Below, one piece after another: positions 1 through 19,559 of a DNA stretch of 64,000 nt (the first letter of the stretch is position 1; every line of letters starts with the position of its first letter). A program made the translations under genes and the position numbers. The DNA is from Rhabdophis nuchalis (lineage: Eukaryota; Chordata; Lepidosauria; Squamata; Natricidae), in contig CM077647.1 of NCBI GenBank assembly GCA_039707465.1, forward strand, positions 174,585,663 to 174,649,662. The letters run 5' to 3'. Under the pieces are notes generated by a model. That model was not told the DNA's origin. It searched no databases and was given only the letters and a program-made list of their open reading frames with translations.

Positions 1-233
1 TTAAATCTGTATCATCATTCCTAACAAAATATATACAATAAATGACTGATTTATATGCTGGAATTGTTTTTGTTCTACATACTTTGTTGTACAAATAATT
101 CAGCATGTTAGAAAACCCATTGCTTTCCCGCTTTCATCAGAGAAATAAATGTTGGTTATTCATAGAGAATTGATGTCACCTTAAGAGAATAATCAACTTC
201 CTTTTTCAACTGGGATATTTAAATCCTTTGCAG

Positions 234-8661
<8,428 letters not shown>

Positions 8662-9361
8662 TACATTCATTGCCAGATAAAGCACCGATCTTTGTCTTGG
8701 GAACTATAGCCATATCTTCAGGTGTCAGAGGAAGAAGGATGGGAGTGCCTAAGGAGCCCACCAATTCATTTAATTGGACAATGTGACCAGTTACACTTGA
8801 GGAGGGAATCATTTTCTATTTTAATTAAGCTGAAATCCCTGAGAAATGTTCAGAGTTGGTTTTCCATTTAAGTGTGCCGATATGATGTACCCAATAAAGA
8901 AGCTCTTTGAGGAATATTCTAGCTTTTTATTTTTGATATGCTTGGGTGCATTAGTCGGAACCTGGACAGTATCCCTGGCACATCTGGTAGGTCTAGTTCT
9001 CCAGTTGCTATGGCAGAGGGGTCATGGTAGCCTCAAAGAAGCTTTTTTAAAAGTCAACTGGACTTTTTTCTTTTCTTGAGGAAAAAGAAATTCCACTTCT
9101 GATACAGAAAACTTAATTGGTCCTGGCAGGGTGGTTGAACTACGACTGGCTTCCTCATATGTTCCAAATTATTAGTAAGTAATTTGGGGAACACTAGAAA
9201 AAATAGAATGCGGAAATGGGAATAAGGAAGAAATAGCTGGTAAACAAAATCACAGCATCTACTTTTTAAAGCAGCGGGACTTTTTTCCTGGATTCATGAA
9301 ATATCTACTTTAAAAGGTTGTGGGTGGGTACTATATTTACAGTCTTGTATTCTCTTCAGTA
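8662..9361. other. Intergenic DNA after gene A, no gene
   Basis: The sequence differs from the 3' flanks of genes B and C. A possible polyadenylation signal AATAAA lies at 8893-8898. The block at 9130-9245 recurs at 19803-19915 and, more diverged, near 49155-49600, so it is part of the duplicated intergenic unit. Confidence 0.55.
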
Positions 9362-9601
9362 CAGTGATCCCTCGTTTTTCGCGGTTAATGGGGACCGGAA
9401 CCTGCCGCGAAAACTGAAAAACCGCGAAGTAGGATTCGGAATACACTATACCGGAAACTTGAGTTGGTGGACATCGTTTAAAGCAAGCACTAGGGGGCGC
9501 TTGCCTCCTACCAATGCATTTTTTTCTATTCTGTATTTTTGAAAAACCCGCGACGCACTGAAGCCGCGAAACATGAAGCCGCGAAAAACGAGGGATCACT
9601 G
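9362..9601. mobile_element. MITE with 23-bp inverted termini (Tc1/mariner or pogo type)
   Basis: The 240-bp element opens with CAGTGATCCCTCGTTTTTCG and closes with the complement. TA target duplications flank it at 9360-9361 and 9602-9603. It carries no coding region. Confidence 0.85.
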
Positions 9602-10199
9602 TACTTTGTTTGGAGCAGAATCCAAAGTACCATGCAGTCCTAGCATTTGTACTAAAGCTAGGCAAGTTATTTTACAAGGCTCTGAGCACTCCTCCAGATC
9701 TGGTCAATGAAGCAGATGTTCCAAGGGCTTCCAAAACTTTCCAATGCTTTGAAATCCCACTAAATGATTTATAAAAGCCTATTTCATACTTTCTTCTATG
9801 TGGCGATCGGGGTGGTTTTGCATATAGTTCACAGGTGGTCTATTTTTCAAGTACTTAGAGGGCCAAGAACTGCCTTTCCTAGATTGCAGCTTTAGCTTCC
9901 TTGAATGTTAACACACCTTCAGGCCATTCAAATATAGACTAGCTCTGGTCCTGGAACCATATCACATGCTTTATATATTAATATCATATTCAATGTAATC
10001 ATTATTGCTAAAAAAAACAGGCAGCAGTTAGAGTAGTTTGTAACAAAACATGGGCAATAAACAAAAGTTGATTCACCACCACCCCTATTTTAGCTTGTTT
10101 CTGTCTTATGTAATATTTTCCTGCAATTCTTCCATAATCCAGACTACTAAAAAGAGTTCTACATAAGGAGACTTTTAAAATAAGTTTGATGTCCAACAG
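9602..10199. other. Intergenic stretch, nothing recognised
   Basis: This is AT-rich sequence with no convincing coding region or repeat structure by eye. Confidence 0.5.
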
Positions 10200-10400
10200 A
10201 TTTAGATTTTAGATTTAGATTTTATTCAATTTGTATCCCGCCCTTCTCCAAAAGGACCCAGGGCGGCTTACAGGAATTTAAAATAACATACAAAAATAGT
10301 ACAAAATACATAAATTTAAAACCTATTAAATAACAAAATAACAGATTTCCTACTTATTAATATGAACAGGTTCTGGCCTGTTGCTTAAAAATATAAATTC
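10200..10400 (-). mobile_element. L2 3'-end fragment, minus strand
   Basis: Read on the minus strand it ends with the L2 tail GCCGCCCTGGGTCCTTTTGG followed by AGAAGGGCGGGATACAAATT. It is 5' truncated to its 3' UTR. Confidence 0.7.
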
Positions 10401-10419
10401 ATACCACAATCTACAGGAA

Positions 10420-10750
10420 AATGCAGCTCTCTGGAACGACCTACCCCCCAACATTCGCACCATCACGGACCTGCGCCTCTTCCGTCAGGAGCTTAAAACT
10501 CACTTTTTTTCATCTGGCTGGCCTGGCTTAGACTTTATCAATAAATTGTGGGGATTTTATTAAGGGTTTTTAGATGGTTTTAAAGATGTTTTTAGCACGG
10601 GGTTTAATTTAATATATTTTTATTGTAACTATATTGTATTTTGTATTGTTTGTATTGTTTTAATATTTGCCTGTGCGCCGCCCTGAGTCCCTTCGGGGAG
10701 ATAGGGTGGGATACAAATCCAATAAACAGTAAACAACAACAGTAAACAGT
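10420..10750 (+). mobile_element. L2 3' fragment, plus strand
   Basis: It encodes the last RT-ORF codons (LWNDLPPNIRTITDLRLFRQ), a 3' UTR, and the closing GTCCCTTCGGGGAGA hairpin with an AATAAACAGTAAACAACAAC tail. Confidence 0.8.
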
Positions 10751-11011
10751 CTGTAAATATAATTTCTTTTGTACTACTAATATCACGACACATAAGCACC
10801 ATACAAAAGGCTAGTAAGATTATTTGCAGAACAGTGTGCTCCCACACACTTGCCTTTGTTGTTTAAACCACTTTGTAGAGTATAATATACGATATACTGT
10901 GTATGTAGAGGGGAAACTACTTGGACTGGCCACCCTCTTAAAATCTCGGGCTTGGAATTATGTGCACCACAAACAATAGCTACCATACTGTTTCAGAGTA
11001 TTTTCAGATTA

Positions 11012-11847
11012 ATACAATAATACAATAGCAGAGTTGGAAGGGACCTTGTAGGTCTTCTAGTCCAACCCGCTGCGTGAGCAGGAACCTTATACCATTTCAG
11101 ACAAATGGCTATCTAACATCTTTTTAAAGACTTCCAGGGTTGGGGCATTCACAACTTCTGGAGGCAAGCTGTTCCAGAGGTTAGTTGTTCTAACTGTCAG
11201 GAAATTTCTCCTTAGTTCTAAGTTGCTTCTCTCCTTGATTAGTTTCCACCCATTGCTTCTTGTCCTGTCCCCAGGTGCCTTGGAGAATAGTTTGACTCCC
11301 TCTTCTTTGTGACACCCTCTGAGATATTGGAAAACTGCTATCATGTCTCCCCTGGTCCTTCTCTTCATCAAACTAGACATACCCAGCTCCTGCAAGCGTT
11401 CTTCATATGTTTTAGTCTCCAGTCCCCTAATCATCTTGGTTGCTCTTCTCTGCACTCTTTCCAGAGTCTCCACGTCTTTTCTACATCGTGGCGACCAAAA
11501 CTGTATGCAGTATTCCAAGTGTGGCCTTACCAAGGCACCATACAGTGGCATTAACACTTCACATGATCTAGATTCTATCCCTCTGTTTATGCAGCCTAGA
11601 ACTGTGTTGGCTTTTTTGGCAGCTGCTGCACACTGCTGGCTCATATTTAAATGGTTGTCCACTAAGATTCCAAGATCCCTCTCATAGTTGCTACTATTGA
11701 GCAAGGTACCACCTATACTGTACCTGTGCATTTGGTTTTTCTTGCCTAAATGTAGGACCTTACTTTTTCACAATTGAATTTCATTTTATTAGATAGTGCC
11801 CAATGTTCAAGTTTGTCAAGATCCTTCTGTTTAGATAGTGCCCAATG
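11012..11847 (-). mobile_element. CR1 LINE, 5'-truncated
   Basis: The minus-strand frame (11087-11731) encodes the C-terminal part of CR1 ORF2, from [12 protein letters not shown] to LDSHLSEMV. The 3' end is the conserved CR1 tail with (ATTGT)n, seen as TACAATAATACAATAG at the left. At the 5' end a 17-bp segment, TTAGATAGTGCCCAATG, is repeated directly (11789-11805 and 11831-11847), suggesting a template jump during insertion. Confidence 0.85.
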
Positions 11848-12272
11848 GGTGTCATGTGCTGAACTAACTGTTCTTTGTTTTGTGTACACAAATATAAAGT
11901 TCAATCAGTGCAACTGTTAACTTTATACTGTGTATAATCTCTGAAAATGTAAAAGAGGTAAAACATTGGACTCTCCACTGTGTCCCAACCACATTTCAGC
12001 TTCTGCTACTTCTCTCCATCCTCAAAATCCAGGGCCAATAAATTATATTCCAATCCTACACAACAGAACAATCCCTCAAACACACACACACACTCACTGT
12101 TTCCATTTCTTTGAAGGATTTTTCAGCACCTGTCCCCGCATAAAGAGGCTCAAGGAAAGATAAACAATTTCTTATTGGGTTTGGAAGAACTTAGAAGTAG
12201 CAAAAGTTCCCACTGCTTCCCAGTGTCTCAAAAGCCCATCCTTCTGCTTCTCAGTGCAGAAATCCCTAATAT
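11848..12272. other. Intergenic stretch between two CR1 copies
   Basis: No gene or recognised repeat apart from a short CACACACA run near 12080. Confidence 0.5.
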
Positions 12273-12704
12273 ACAATAATACAATAGCAGAGTTGGAAGG
12301 GACCTTGTAGGTCTTCTAGTCCAACCCGCTGCGTGAGCAGGAACCTTATACCATTTCAGACAAATGGCTATCTAACATCTTTTTAAAGACTTCCAGGGTT
12401 AGGGCATTCACAACTTCTGGAGGCAAGCTGTTCCAGAGGTTAGTTGTTCTAACTGTCAGGAAATTTCTCCTTATTCTAAGTTGCTTCTCTCCTTGATTAG
12501 TTTCTACCCATTGCTTCTTGTCCTGCCCCCAGGTGCCTTGGAGAATAGTTTGACTCCCTCTTCTTTGTGGCACCCTCTGAGATATCGGAACACTGCTATC
12601 ATGTCTCCCCTGGTCCTTCTCTTCATCAAGCTAGACATACCCAGCTCCTGCAACCGTTCTTCATATGTCTTAGTCTCCAGTCCCCTACGGGACTGGAGAC
12701 TAAG
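12273..12704 (-). mobile_element. CR1 LINE 3' fragment with 5' snapback
   Basis: It is a minus-strand CR1 end ending in LDSHLSEMV and the CR1 3' tail, with small indels that break the frame. At its 5' end a 16-bp inverted repeat (12669-12684 and 12689-12704, loop CTAC) shows that the last copied bases fold back on themselves. Confidence 0.85.
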
Positions 12705-13019
12705 GAGACCTATGTTCCAGAAGATTTCAAAAACATCACTTGGAAGCAGAAACAGCCAATGTGGACCCTCAAGAGTAGTCACTGCTATATAAGGTTTCTT
12801 TAGTGCTGTGAGCTATACATTTTAAAGTTTCTGAACACTGCTATCAAGCAATTTAAGCAGGAATATACCTCTGAGTAAACAGGTATTTTGCTTATGGCAT
12901 TTGTACTTTACTGCAACAAGCAAGCACTTTAAATAAGCTAGACAGTCATAATATTAAAACTTGATAAGTGTTCTTAACAAGAAATCCACAATGGTAGCAT
13001 CACAGATACATTATGAGGC

Positions 13020-13040
13020 TGCGCATGCGCAAGATGGCGG
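13020..13040 (+). promoter_or_regulatory. NRF1-like and YY1-like sites at L2 5' end
   Basis: TGCGCATGCGCA overlaps AAGATGGCGG by one base right at the inferred 5' boundary of the L2. YY1 and NRF1 sites at the start of a TATA-less CpG-rich region suggest an internal promoter, an inference by analogy with the human L1 5' UTR. Confidence 0.5.
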
Positions 13041-14086
13041 GCTAGCTCCGGAGCTCCGTGTGGGCTATGGAGGTCGTGGGCTTTTTATGCCCCCAGCCCC
13101 TTTTTTCCAGCACTTGTGGGCTGGGGTTTCTGTGAGGGATCCATCCGGGCTTCTCTGGATGTGGTTCGTGACATTCTCGGAGGCGCTGGGAGCGGAGGCG
13201 GCCCCGGAGACACGGAGGACGGTGAGAGCGTCGGGGCGTTTCCGGAATGGAGGCCGATGTCGGAGCGGAGGCCGGAATCCCCGGTGAATAAAACGGGGAT
13301 ACTGGCCACGCGCAGGGGGCTCCCAGCGCTGCTATGCTATGGTGGAGCTCACCATGGGGTCAATACGGCGGTGAGAGCGCTGCGAGGTGAGCAGCGTTGG
13401 CCTGGTGGTGTGAACGGCAAAGAAAGGACGAAAGAAAGAGTTTTGAACGGGGGCAGCCGCCGAGTGGCGAGGCGGCTGCCGGAGATGGTCGGCGGTGGGA
13501 GCGCCGGATAGGGGTGCGTACCGGAGGATGGAGGGTAAAGGAGGAAGATATCGGCGGTGAGAGTGCCGTGAGGAGTGAGGAAAAGGAACGGATGGAGCAG
13601 CAGCTGGAGGCTGGGCCTACGGTGGTGGGAGCGCCGGGAGGCCAGCGGCCAAGGCGGGTGCGCAGGAGAGGGCGGTGGTGTGAGCGCCGAATGTGAGTGT
13701 GAATAACCAGGCTGACTTTGATTCTGCTGACCAAATTTTTGGACTTTGACTTTACCATCTTAACAACTTTAACATCTTCCCCGTGGCATCCTAAGACCAG
13801 GACATAAGATCGAGAGCTGAACCACGTGCTCCTGAAGGATGTGAACTCTGTCTATAAGATCTTAGACCGGAAGAACAAATGTAACTGACATTACGAACTT
13901 TTATGCACTTTAACCTCACAGATGCATTTTCTGCACTTTATTTCACTATGGTGCACTTTAGCATTGCACTTTATTCTTAACATCTTGAACAACATTTTTG
14001 AAATGAATTGTAGCTTAATATCTCTGCTAACGACTTTTTAAAATTTTGTATTTTAAACCCACATCCCACTATTAACTCCATCAGAT

Positions 14087-17000
14087 ATGTACTCCAGAGC
14101 TAGCCTTTTATTGCTGCGAGAATCCCCACTCTCGCAGGTTTGGCCCTCCGAACTATCGAGGGCCCGTCTCGAGGAAGGATTCATTAATCCGGAGACACGG
14201 GCGAAGCGCGGCCTTAGGGGGTTTTTAATTAGGAAATTTTTATCTATTTTAGGGGGTTCTAGGGAGGGGGTTGGGCATAGACAGATTGAGGCAGAAGAAT
14301 TACATCAAAGAAAGGGCCGGACCAGTAGCCGACGGGAGGAGACGGAAGGTACCGATTTGAGGGGGGAACCACGAGTCGTCCCATTGGAGGGCACTCCAAT
14401 CCAGAGGGTCGTGGGGAGGGGCAGGGCCGAGGGGAGACCATCCTCCCGGTTGTTGGCACGCAGTCGTTGGTTACGAACGGTCGAGTGCCACAACCCCCGC
14501 AGGCTAGGTGGTCAGGGAATACAGAGCCTGGGCCTGCGGCTGATGTTTTGCAACGCCAGGTCCGTGGTCAACAAAGCCCCCCTCGTTCATGACCTTGTGT
14601 CAGAGGGGGAGCCGGACCTGGTAGGAATTGCGGAGACCTGGTTGGGCCACGAGGGAGGACTTCCCCTCGTTGAAATGTGCCCGCCAGGCTACCGCGCTTT
14701 TCATCAGCCCCGGGTCCAAGGTAGGGGCGGTGGGGTAGCGGTCATTATCAAGGAAGGTCTTGAGCCAAGAGAGACCATTGTGCCACAGACTACCGGTTGC
14801 GAGTCCCTCTGCGTGAAGTGGGGCCTAGGGAGGCAGTTGGGCTTGCTGGTTATATACCTGGCTCCTCGCTATGTAGCAGCAGCCCTGCCCGAGCTCCTGG
14901 AGGTGATCGCTACGGTGGCAGTGGAGACCCCCAGACTTATAGTCATGGGGGACTTTAATCTGCCATCGTTGGGCGAATCATCCGAGGTAGCTCGGGAGTT
15001 CATGGCTTCCATGACGGCCATGGACCTGACCCAACTAATTCAAGGCCCCACCCACGAGGGTGGACACACACCGGACCTCATTTTTGTCTCAGGCCAATGG
15101 AAGAGTGATCTGGGTATAGGGGACATAGTCATCACACCCTTGTCATGGTCGGATCACTCACTTCTCCGGCTCGACTTTCCGACCGCTACTCCCCTCCACG
15201 AGGAGGCGGTGCCAGAACCACCTATCTGGTTCCGCCCCAGGCGCCTGATGGACCCGGATGGGTTCCAGATGGCGCTTGGGCCACTTCCTGTACCCCTGAC
15301 CCGCGCCCCGATGGAGGACCTCGTGGCCACATGGAATATTGCGACCACGGGAGCCTTGGATCGGGTCGCGCCCTTGTGGCCTCTCTTGCGGCGCCGAGCC
15401 GCCCCGGCTCCTTGGTTTACCGAGGAGCTGAGGGCGATGAAACGCCGCAAGAGATGCCTAGAGGGAAGATGGAGGGCTACTCGCTCTGAATCTGACCGGA
15501 CACAGGTAAGAGCCCATTTACGGACTTACATTGTGGCGCTGAGAGTGGCCAAACGCCATCATTGTGCTACTCTCATAGCATCCGCAGAAAACCGCCCTGC
15601 CGCCCTGTTTAGGGTGACCCGTTCCCTTCTTCAACAGAGGGTGCGGGAAGCCCCGCTACAGGGTAGAGCAGAGGAATTTGTGACTTTTCTGCACTACAAA
15701 ACCGCTCAGATACAGAACGAGTTAGCCCCCATTCTTGGTCCAGTGGGGTGCCATGAGGTCGATCTTGTTTGGGAGGAATTTGACTCCGTTGCTTCCGAGG
15801 ATATGGACAGGCTACGTGGGCGACTGCGAGCCACCACATGTTTATTGGACCCGTGCCCCTCCTGGCTTGTACTGGCATCCTGGGAGGTGACACGAGGCTG
15901 GCTCCAGGAGGTTGTCAACGCTTCTTTGAGTGAGGGTTCCTTGCCTGCTTCCCTAAAAGAGGCTATGGTGAGGCCCCTCCTTAAGAAGCCCTCTTTGGAT
16001 CCAGCTTTTTTAACCAACTATCGTCCCGTCTCCAACCTTCCCTTTTTGGCGAAGGTTGTTGAGAGTGTGGTGGCACAACAGTTTCCCCGTCACCTGGAGG
16101 AAGTTGATTATCTAGACCCGCGCCAGTCCGGCTTTCGGCCCGGGCATAGCACCGAGACGGCATTGGTCGCGTTGTTAGATGATCTCTGGAGGGCCAGAGA
16201 TGGGGGTTGTTCCTCCATCCTGGTCCTATTAGACCTCTCGGCGGCTTTCGATACCATCGACCATGGTATCCTATTGCATCGGCTGGGGGGGTTGGGGGTG
16301 GGAGGCACCGTTTTACGGTGGTTCTCCTCCTACCTCTCTGGCCGATCGCAATTTGTGTTGGCAGGGGAGCAGAGGTCGACCCCGAGACCCCTCACATGTG
16401 GGGTGCCTCAGGGGTCGGTCCTCTCGCCTCTCCTGTTTAATGCATACATGAAGCCGCTGGGTGAGATCATCCGTGGTTTTGAGGTAGAGTACCATCTATA
16501 CGCTGATGATACTCAGCTGTATATATCTACCCCAAACCACCCCAACGATGCCGTAGCGGTGATGTGCCAGTGCCTGGAAGCCGTGCGGATCTGGATGGGA
16601 AGCAACGGACTCAGGCTCAACCCGACCAAGACCGAGTGGCTGTGGTTTCCGGCTGCCCGATTCAACCAGCTTTCTCCAACGCTGGCCATAGGGGGCGAAC
16701 ATCTTGCCCCTGTGGATGGGGCGCGCAATCTGGGTGTCCTCCTGGATACCCGGCTGTCTATGGAAGAGCAAGTGACAGCCGTGGCCAGGAGGGCGTTTTA
16801 CCAGGTCCGCCTGGTCCGCCAATTGCTCCCCCTATTGGATCGGGACGCCCTTCGCACAGTCACTCATGCCCTCGTGACATCCCGACTGGACTATTGTAAC
16901 TCCCTCTACATGGGGCTCCCCTTGAAGTGCACCCGGAGGCTTCAGTTAGTTCAGAATGCAGCCGCGCGAGCAATCATGGGAACCACTAGGTTTACCCACA

Positions 17001-17347
17001 TTACACCGCTCTTGCGTGAGCTGCACTGGCTGCCTGTCGTCTTCCGGGTGCGCTTCAAGGTGTTAACTATCATCTTTAAAGCGCTCCATGGCTCGGGACC
17101 TAGCTACCTGCAGGATCAGATCCTGCCTCACACATCCTCGCGGCCGATTCGCTCCCACAGAGAGGGACTTCTCCGGGTGCCGTCCACTAGACTTTGTCAG
17201 CGGGCGACGCCCAGGGGAAGGGCTCTCTCTGTGGCGGGCCCGGCCCTCTGGAACGACCTTCCCCCCGATATTAGAACGACCACGGACCTCCGCTCCTTCC
17301 GCTTGAAATTGAAGACTCATCTTTTCCGCCTGGCCGGCCTAGGGTAG
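14087..17347 (+). CDS. L2 LINE endonuclease-reverse transcriptase polyprotein
   Basis: The ORF has 1086 codons without interruption, starting at a true ATG. After a basic N-terminal region (about 1-145) comes an apurinic-type endonuclease (about 150-370), with FCNARS, GIAETWL, VMGDFN near residue 289 and WSDHS near 355. The reverse transcriptase follows (about 600-880), with [34 protein letters not shown] and the catalytic YADD near 805. The C-terminal tail ([40 protein letters not shown]) is typical of L2/CR1-superfamily elements. The product would bind its own RNA and copy it at a nicked chromosomal site. All key residues are present, so the enzyme could be active. This is a transposon gene and not a host gene. 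Confidence 0.93.
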   Translation: MYSRASLLLLRESPLSQVWPSELSRARLEEGFINPETRAKRGLRGFLIRKFLSILGGSREGVGHRQIEAEELHQRKGRTSSRREETEGTDLRGEPRVVPLEGTPIQRVVGRGRAEGRPSSRLLARSRWLRTVECHNPRRLGGQGIQSLGLRLMFCNARSVVNKAPLVHDLVSEGEPDLVGIAETWLGHEGGLPLVEMCPPGYRAFHQPRVQGRGGGVAVIIKEGLEPRETIVPQTTGCESLCVKWGLGRQLGLLVIYLAPRYVAAALPELLEVIATVAVETPRLIVMGDFNLPSLGESSEVAREFMASMTAMDLTQLIQGPTHEGGHTPDLIFVSGQWKSDLGIGDIVITPLSWSDHSLLRLDFPTATPLHEEAVPEPPIWFRPRRLMDPDGFQMALGPLPVPLTRAPMEDLVATWNIATTGALDRVAPLWPLLRRRAAPAPWFTEELRAMKRRKRCLEGRWRATRSESDRTQVRAHLRTYIVALRVAKRHHCATLIASAENRPAALFRVTRSLLQQRVREAPLQGRAEEFVTFLHYKTAQIQNELAPILGPVGCHEVDLVWEEFDSVASEDMDRLRGRLRATTCLLDPCPSWLVLASWEVTRGWLQEVVNASLSEGSLPASLKEAMVRPLLKKPSLDPAFLTNYRPVSNLPFLAKVVESVVAQQFPRHLEEVDYLDPRQSGFRPGHSTETALVALLDDLWRARDGGCSSILVLLDLSAAFDTIDHGILLHRLGGLGVGGTVLRWFSSYLSGRSQFVLAGEQRSTPRPLTCGVPQGSVLSPLLFNAYMKPLGEIIRGFEVEYHLYADDTQLYISTPNHPNDAVAVMCQCLEAVRIWMGSNGLRLNPTKTEWLWFPAARFNQLSPTLAIGGEHLAPVDGARNLGVLLDTRLSMEEQVTAVARRAFYQVRLVRQLLPLLDRDALRTVTHALVTSRLDYCNSLYMGLPLKCTRRLQLVQNAAARAIMGTTRFTHITPLLRELHWLPVVFRVRFKVLTIIFKALHGSGPSYLQDQILPHTSSRPIRSHREGLLRVPSTRLCQRATPRGRALSVAGPALWNDLPPDIRTTTDLRSFRLKLKTHLFRLAGLG

Positions 17348-17549
17348 TCTCTCTCTCTATGGGTTTTTAAATGTGTGGGGATTTTTAGTTAATGGGATTT
17401 TAGCACAGGTATTAATTTAATCTGTTTTTAATTTTGTTATGTATGTTGTATATTTATTGTTTTTATTTTCCCTGTGCACCGCCCCGAGTCCCTGTGGGGA
17501 GAGGGAGCGGTCAATAAATTTGGCTTTATTATTATTATTATTTATTATT

Positions 17550-18590
17550 CCAAAAATACTTAGGATATTTGCAATCAACCACCTGCTTTGCAGTTTTTGT
17601 CTTCTTAACTGATGGGAGACTGAAACCCAATAAATATATCCCCAATAAAAAAGAATAGTCGGAGTACTGAAAAACTCAGCCAAATGGGAAAATCCAAAGA
17701 AAAAAATATTAGACTTCGTGCTGTGGTAAGGAAAAGTCCTTCTGGGTTTGGCTCCAAGTGGGGAAGAAGACACTGGAGACATGGAGGCTGCTTGGAAAGA
17801 TGGTTTAATGGTGGACAGGACCACATGGCTGGAGTCCTGAACAGAAAAGGTGCTCACATGCTTCAATGTTGGTGGACAGGAAGAGAAGGGCTGAGCAAGG
17901 GGCTTGCAGGGCTTTTTATCAACTGTTTGGCCCCACCTATCTGTTTCCTGTTCCTGTGTAAAGTACTGTACTCTGATTGGTTGCCAGGCTCACATGGGGC
18001 AATGCATGGGCAACTCTCTAGGCTGAGTTCTCAGATGCCATGTGGTCAGTAAGGCTTATACTAGCCTGCCTTGATTCCATCACCCTGAAGCTGATGGGGA
18101 GGGGTCTTTTGTTATGTGAATAGACTGGCTTGGCCTCTTAATGGCCCATTGACAAAAGGTGGAGTAGGCAGGAAACTGCAGGAATCACAACATGTATTTC
18201 CCTTATCACATTCAGAGTAGAATAGTATTCTGCGTTTTCAATATTTCCTAGTGCATTTCATTTTTCTGAGAGAGAGATGGTGTTAACTTCCCACAGTGCT
18301 AAGAAGTAACAATTTATATATAATATGCATAATTCTTTTAGTTAAATTATTGCTGAACAATTTATAACAGTTGCATGAAAATATTATTCTAGGATATTTG
18401 CCACTACTACCTAGACATTCACTATTGTCTCCACCCCACCCCCAAGATTTAAGGGTATGTGAAAAAGTTTTGATGAAAGTTGCATGGTGTGAAACTTCTC
18501 TCCTTTGAAATAATGTTTGGTTTTAATTCTCCAATGAATCAAAAGGAACATTTCACACTTCCTTGTTACACAGCATTTGTTTAAAGGCTG
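17550..18590. other. Intergenic stretch, possible unclassified repeat
   Basis: No supported coding region. The part from about 17690 to 18200 is moderately GC-rich and has the look of an interspersed repeat, but no termini, target duplication or family was recognised. Confidence 0.35.
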
Positions 18591-18599
18591 CAGCAGGGA

Positions 18600-18990
18600 G
18601 AATCCCAACTCCCCCCCCCCCACCATTCACAAAGGAGCTGCAGCTCCCTTTATGCCCCCCGTGTCCCTTTCAGAAGCATCTGAAAGGGACAGGCAGGCTG
18701 CCACAGCTTCACTGAGAAGACATTTCTAAGAAGAGAAACTTCTCCTGTCCAGCTGCAAATGAACTAGTGAAGCGCCCAGGCGACCGGAGCAACCACGTGG
18801 CTCACCTGCACTGGTTGTCTCCCTGGCAACCAGCGGGTGATTGCGGGTGCTCCACCGGAGAAGTTTCTCTTCTCAGGAATGTCTTCTCAGTGGAGCTGTG
18901 GCAACCTGCCTGTCCCTTTCAGGTGTTTCGACCCGGGGGAGGGGGCATAAAGGGAGCTGAAGCTCCTCTGTGAATTGGGGGGTGAGGGTG
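18600..18990. repeat. Foldback element with long inverted arms
   Basis: The left arm (about 18610-18750) and right arm (about 18858-18985) are imperfect inverted copies. AGGAGCTGCAGCTCCCTTTA pairs with TAAAGGGAGCTGAAGCTCCT, CTGAAAGGGACAGGCAGG pairs with CCTGCCTGTCCCTTTCAG, and AGAGAAACTTCTCC pairs with GGAGAAGTTTCTCT. The spacer is about 100 bp. Part of an arm recurs at 19020-19140. No protein is encoded. Confidence 0.7.
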
Positions 18991-19144
18991 GGTTTCGCCT
19001 TCTCTCTGCCATTTAAAGACTGCAGCAGCGAGAATCCCAACTTCCCCCCCTACCATTCACAGAGGAGCTACGGCTCCCTTTATGCCCCCCCAAGCCCCCT
19101 CCCTCACGGGGGTCGAAGCACCTGAAAGGGACAGGCAGGCTGAC

Positions 19145-19370
19145 ACTGAAAAGCCACCGCCGGGCTAGCAGCAGCCCCCACCCCTGCCTTGCATGCGAAG
19201 CCACTGCCAGGCTAGCAGCAGCCCCCACCCCTGCGCTGCACGCAAAGCCACCTTTGGGCTAGTGGCAGCCCCCACCCATGCCCCCGTGCCACGCTCGAAG
19301 CCACCGCTGAGCTAGCGGGAGCCCCCACCCCTGTGCCACGTGCAAAGCCACCACCGCTCAGTGGATTTTA
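19145..19370. repeat. GC-rich minisatellite of about 50-60 bp units
   Basis: A unit reading roughly AAGCCACCGCCGGGCTAGC then AGCAGCCCCCACCCCTG is repeated about four times with drift. It directly follows the second partial arm of the foldback element. Confidence 0.65.
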
Positions 19371-19559
19371 GGCCTAGTGGCTAGCTGCGGCAGCCCCCAT
19401 CCATGCTGTGTGCACATATTTCGGCAACATGGCTATGCCAGCTCACGGTTGAACTATGAAGGGATTAATTCTGACAACATGGAGGAAGGGTTGATATGGT
19501 CAAATTTTCTTTATAGTCATCTGGTCTCAGCACGTTCCTGAGAACTCTTGATAGGTTTA

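Larger units (their letters stand above)
13017..17549 (+). mobile_element. Full-length L2-type LINE with intact ORF
   Basis: It has a GC- and CpG-rich 5' UTR (13017-14086), one long ORF (14087-17347), a short 3' UTR with the L2 hairpin GTCCCTGTGGGGAGAGGG, and an ATT-rich tail. At the very 5' end, TGCGCATGCGCA (13020-13031) matches an NRF1 palindrome and runs into AAGATGGCGG (13031-13040), a YY1-like site. Shorter L2 pieces in this window share its 3' end. Whether it is still mobile cannot be judged from sequence alone. Confidence 0.85.

Noticed and set aside
13085..13758. Several GC-rich open frames in the L2 5' UTR as an L2 ORF1
   Set aside because: They overlap in different frames with no recognisable domain. 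L2-type elements commonly have one main ORF.
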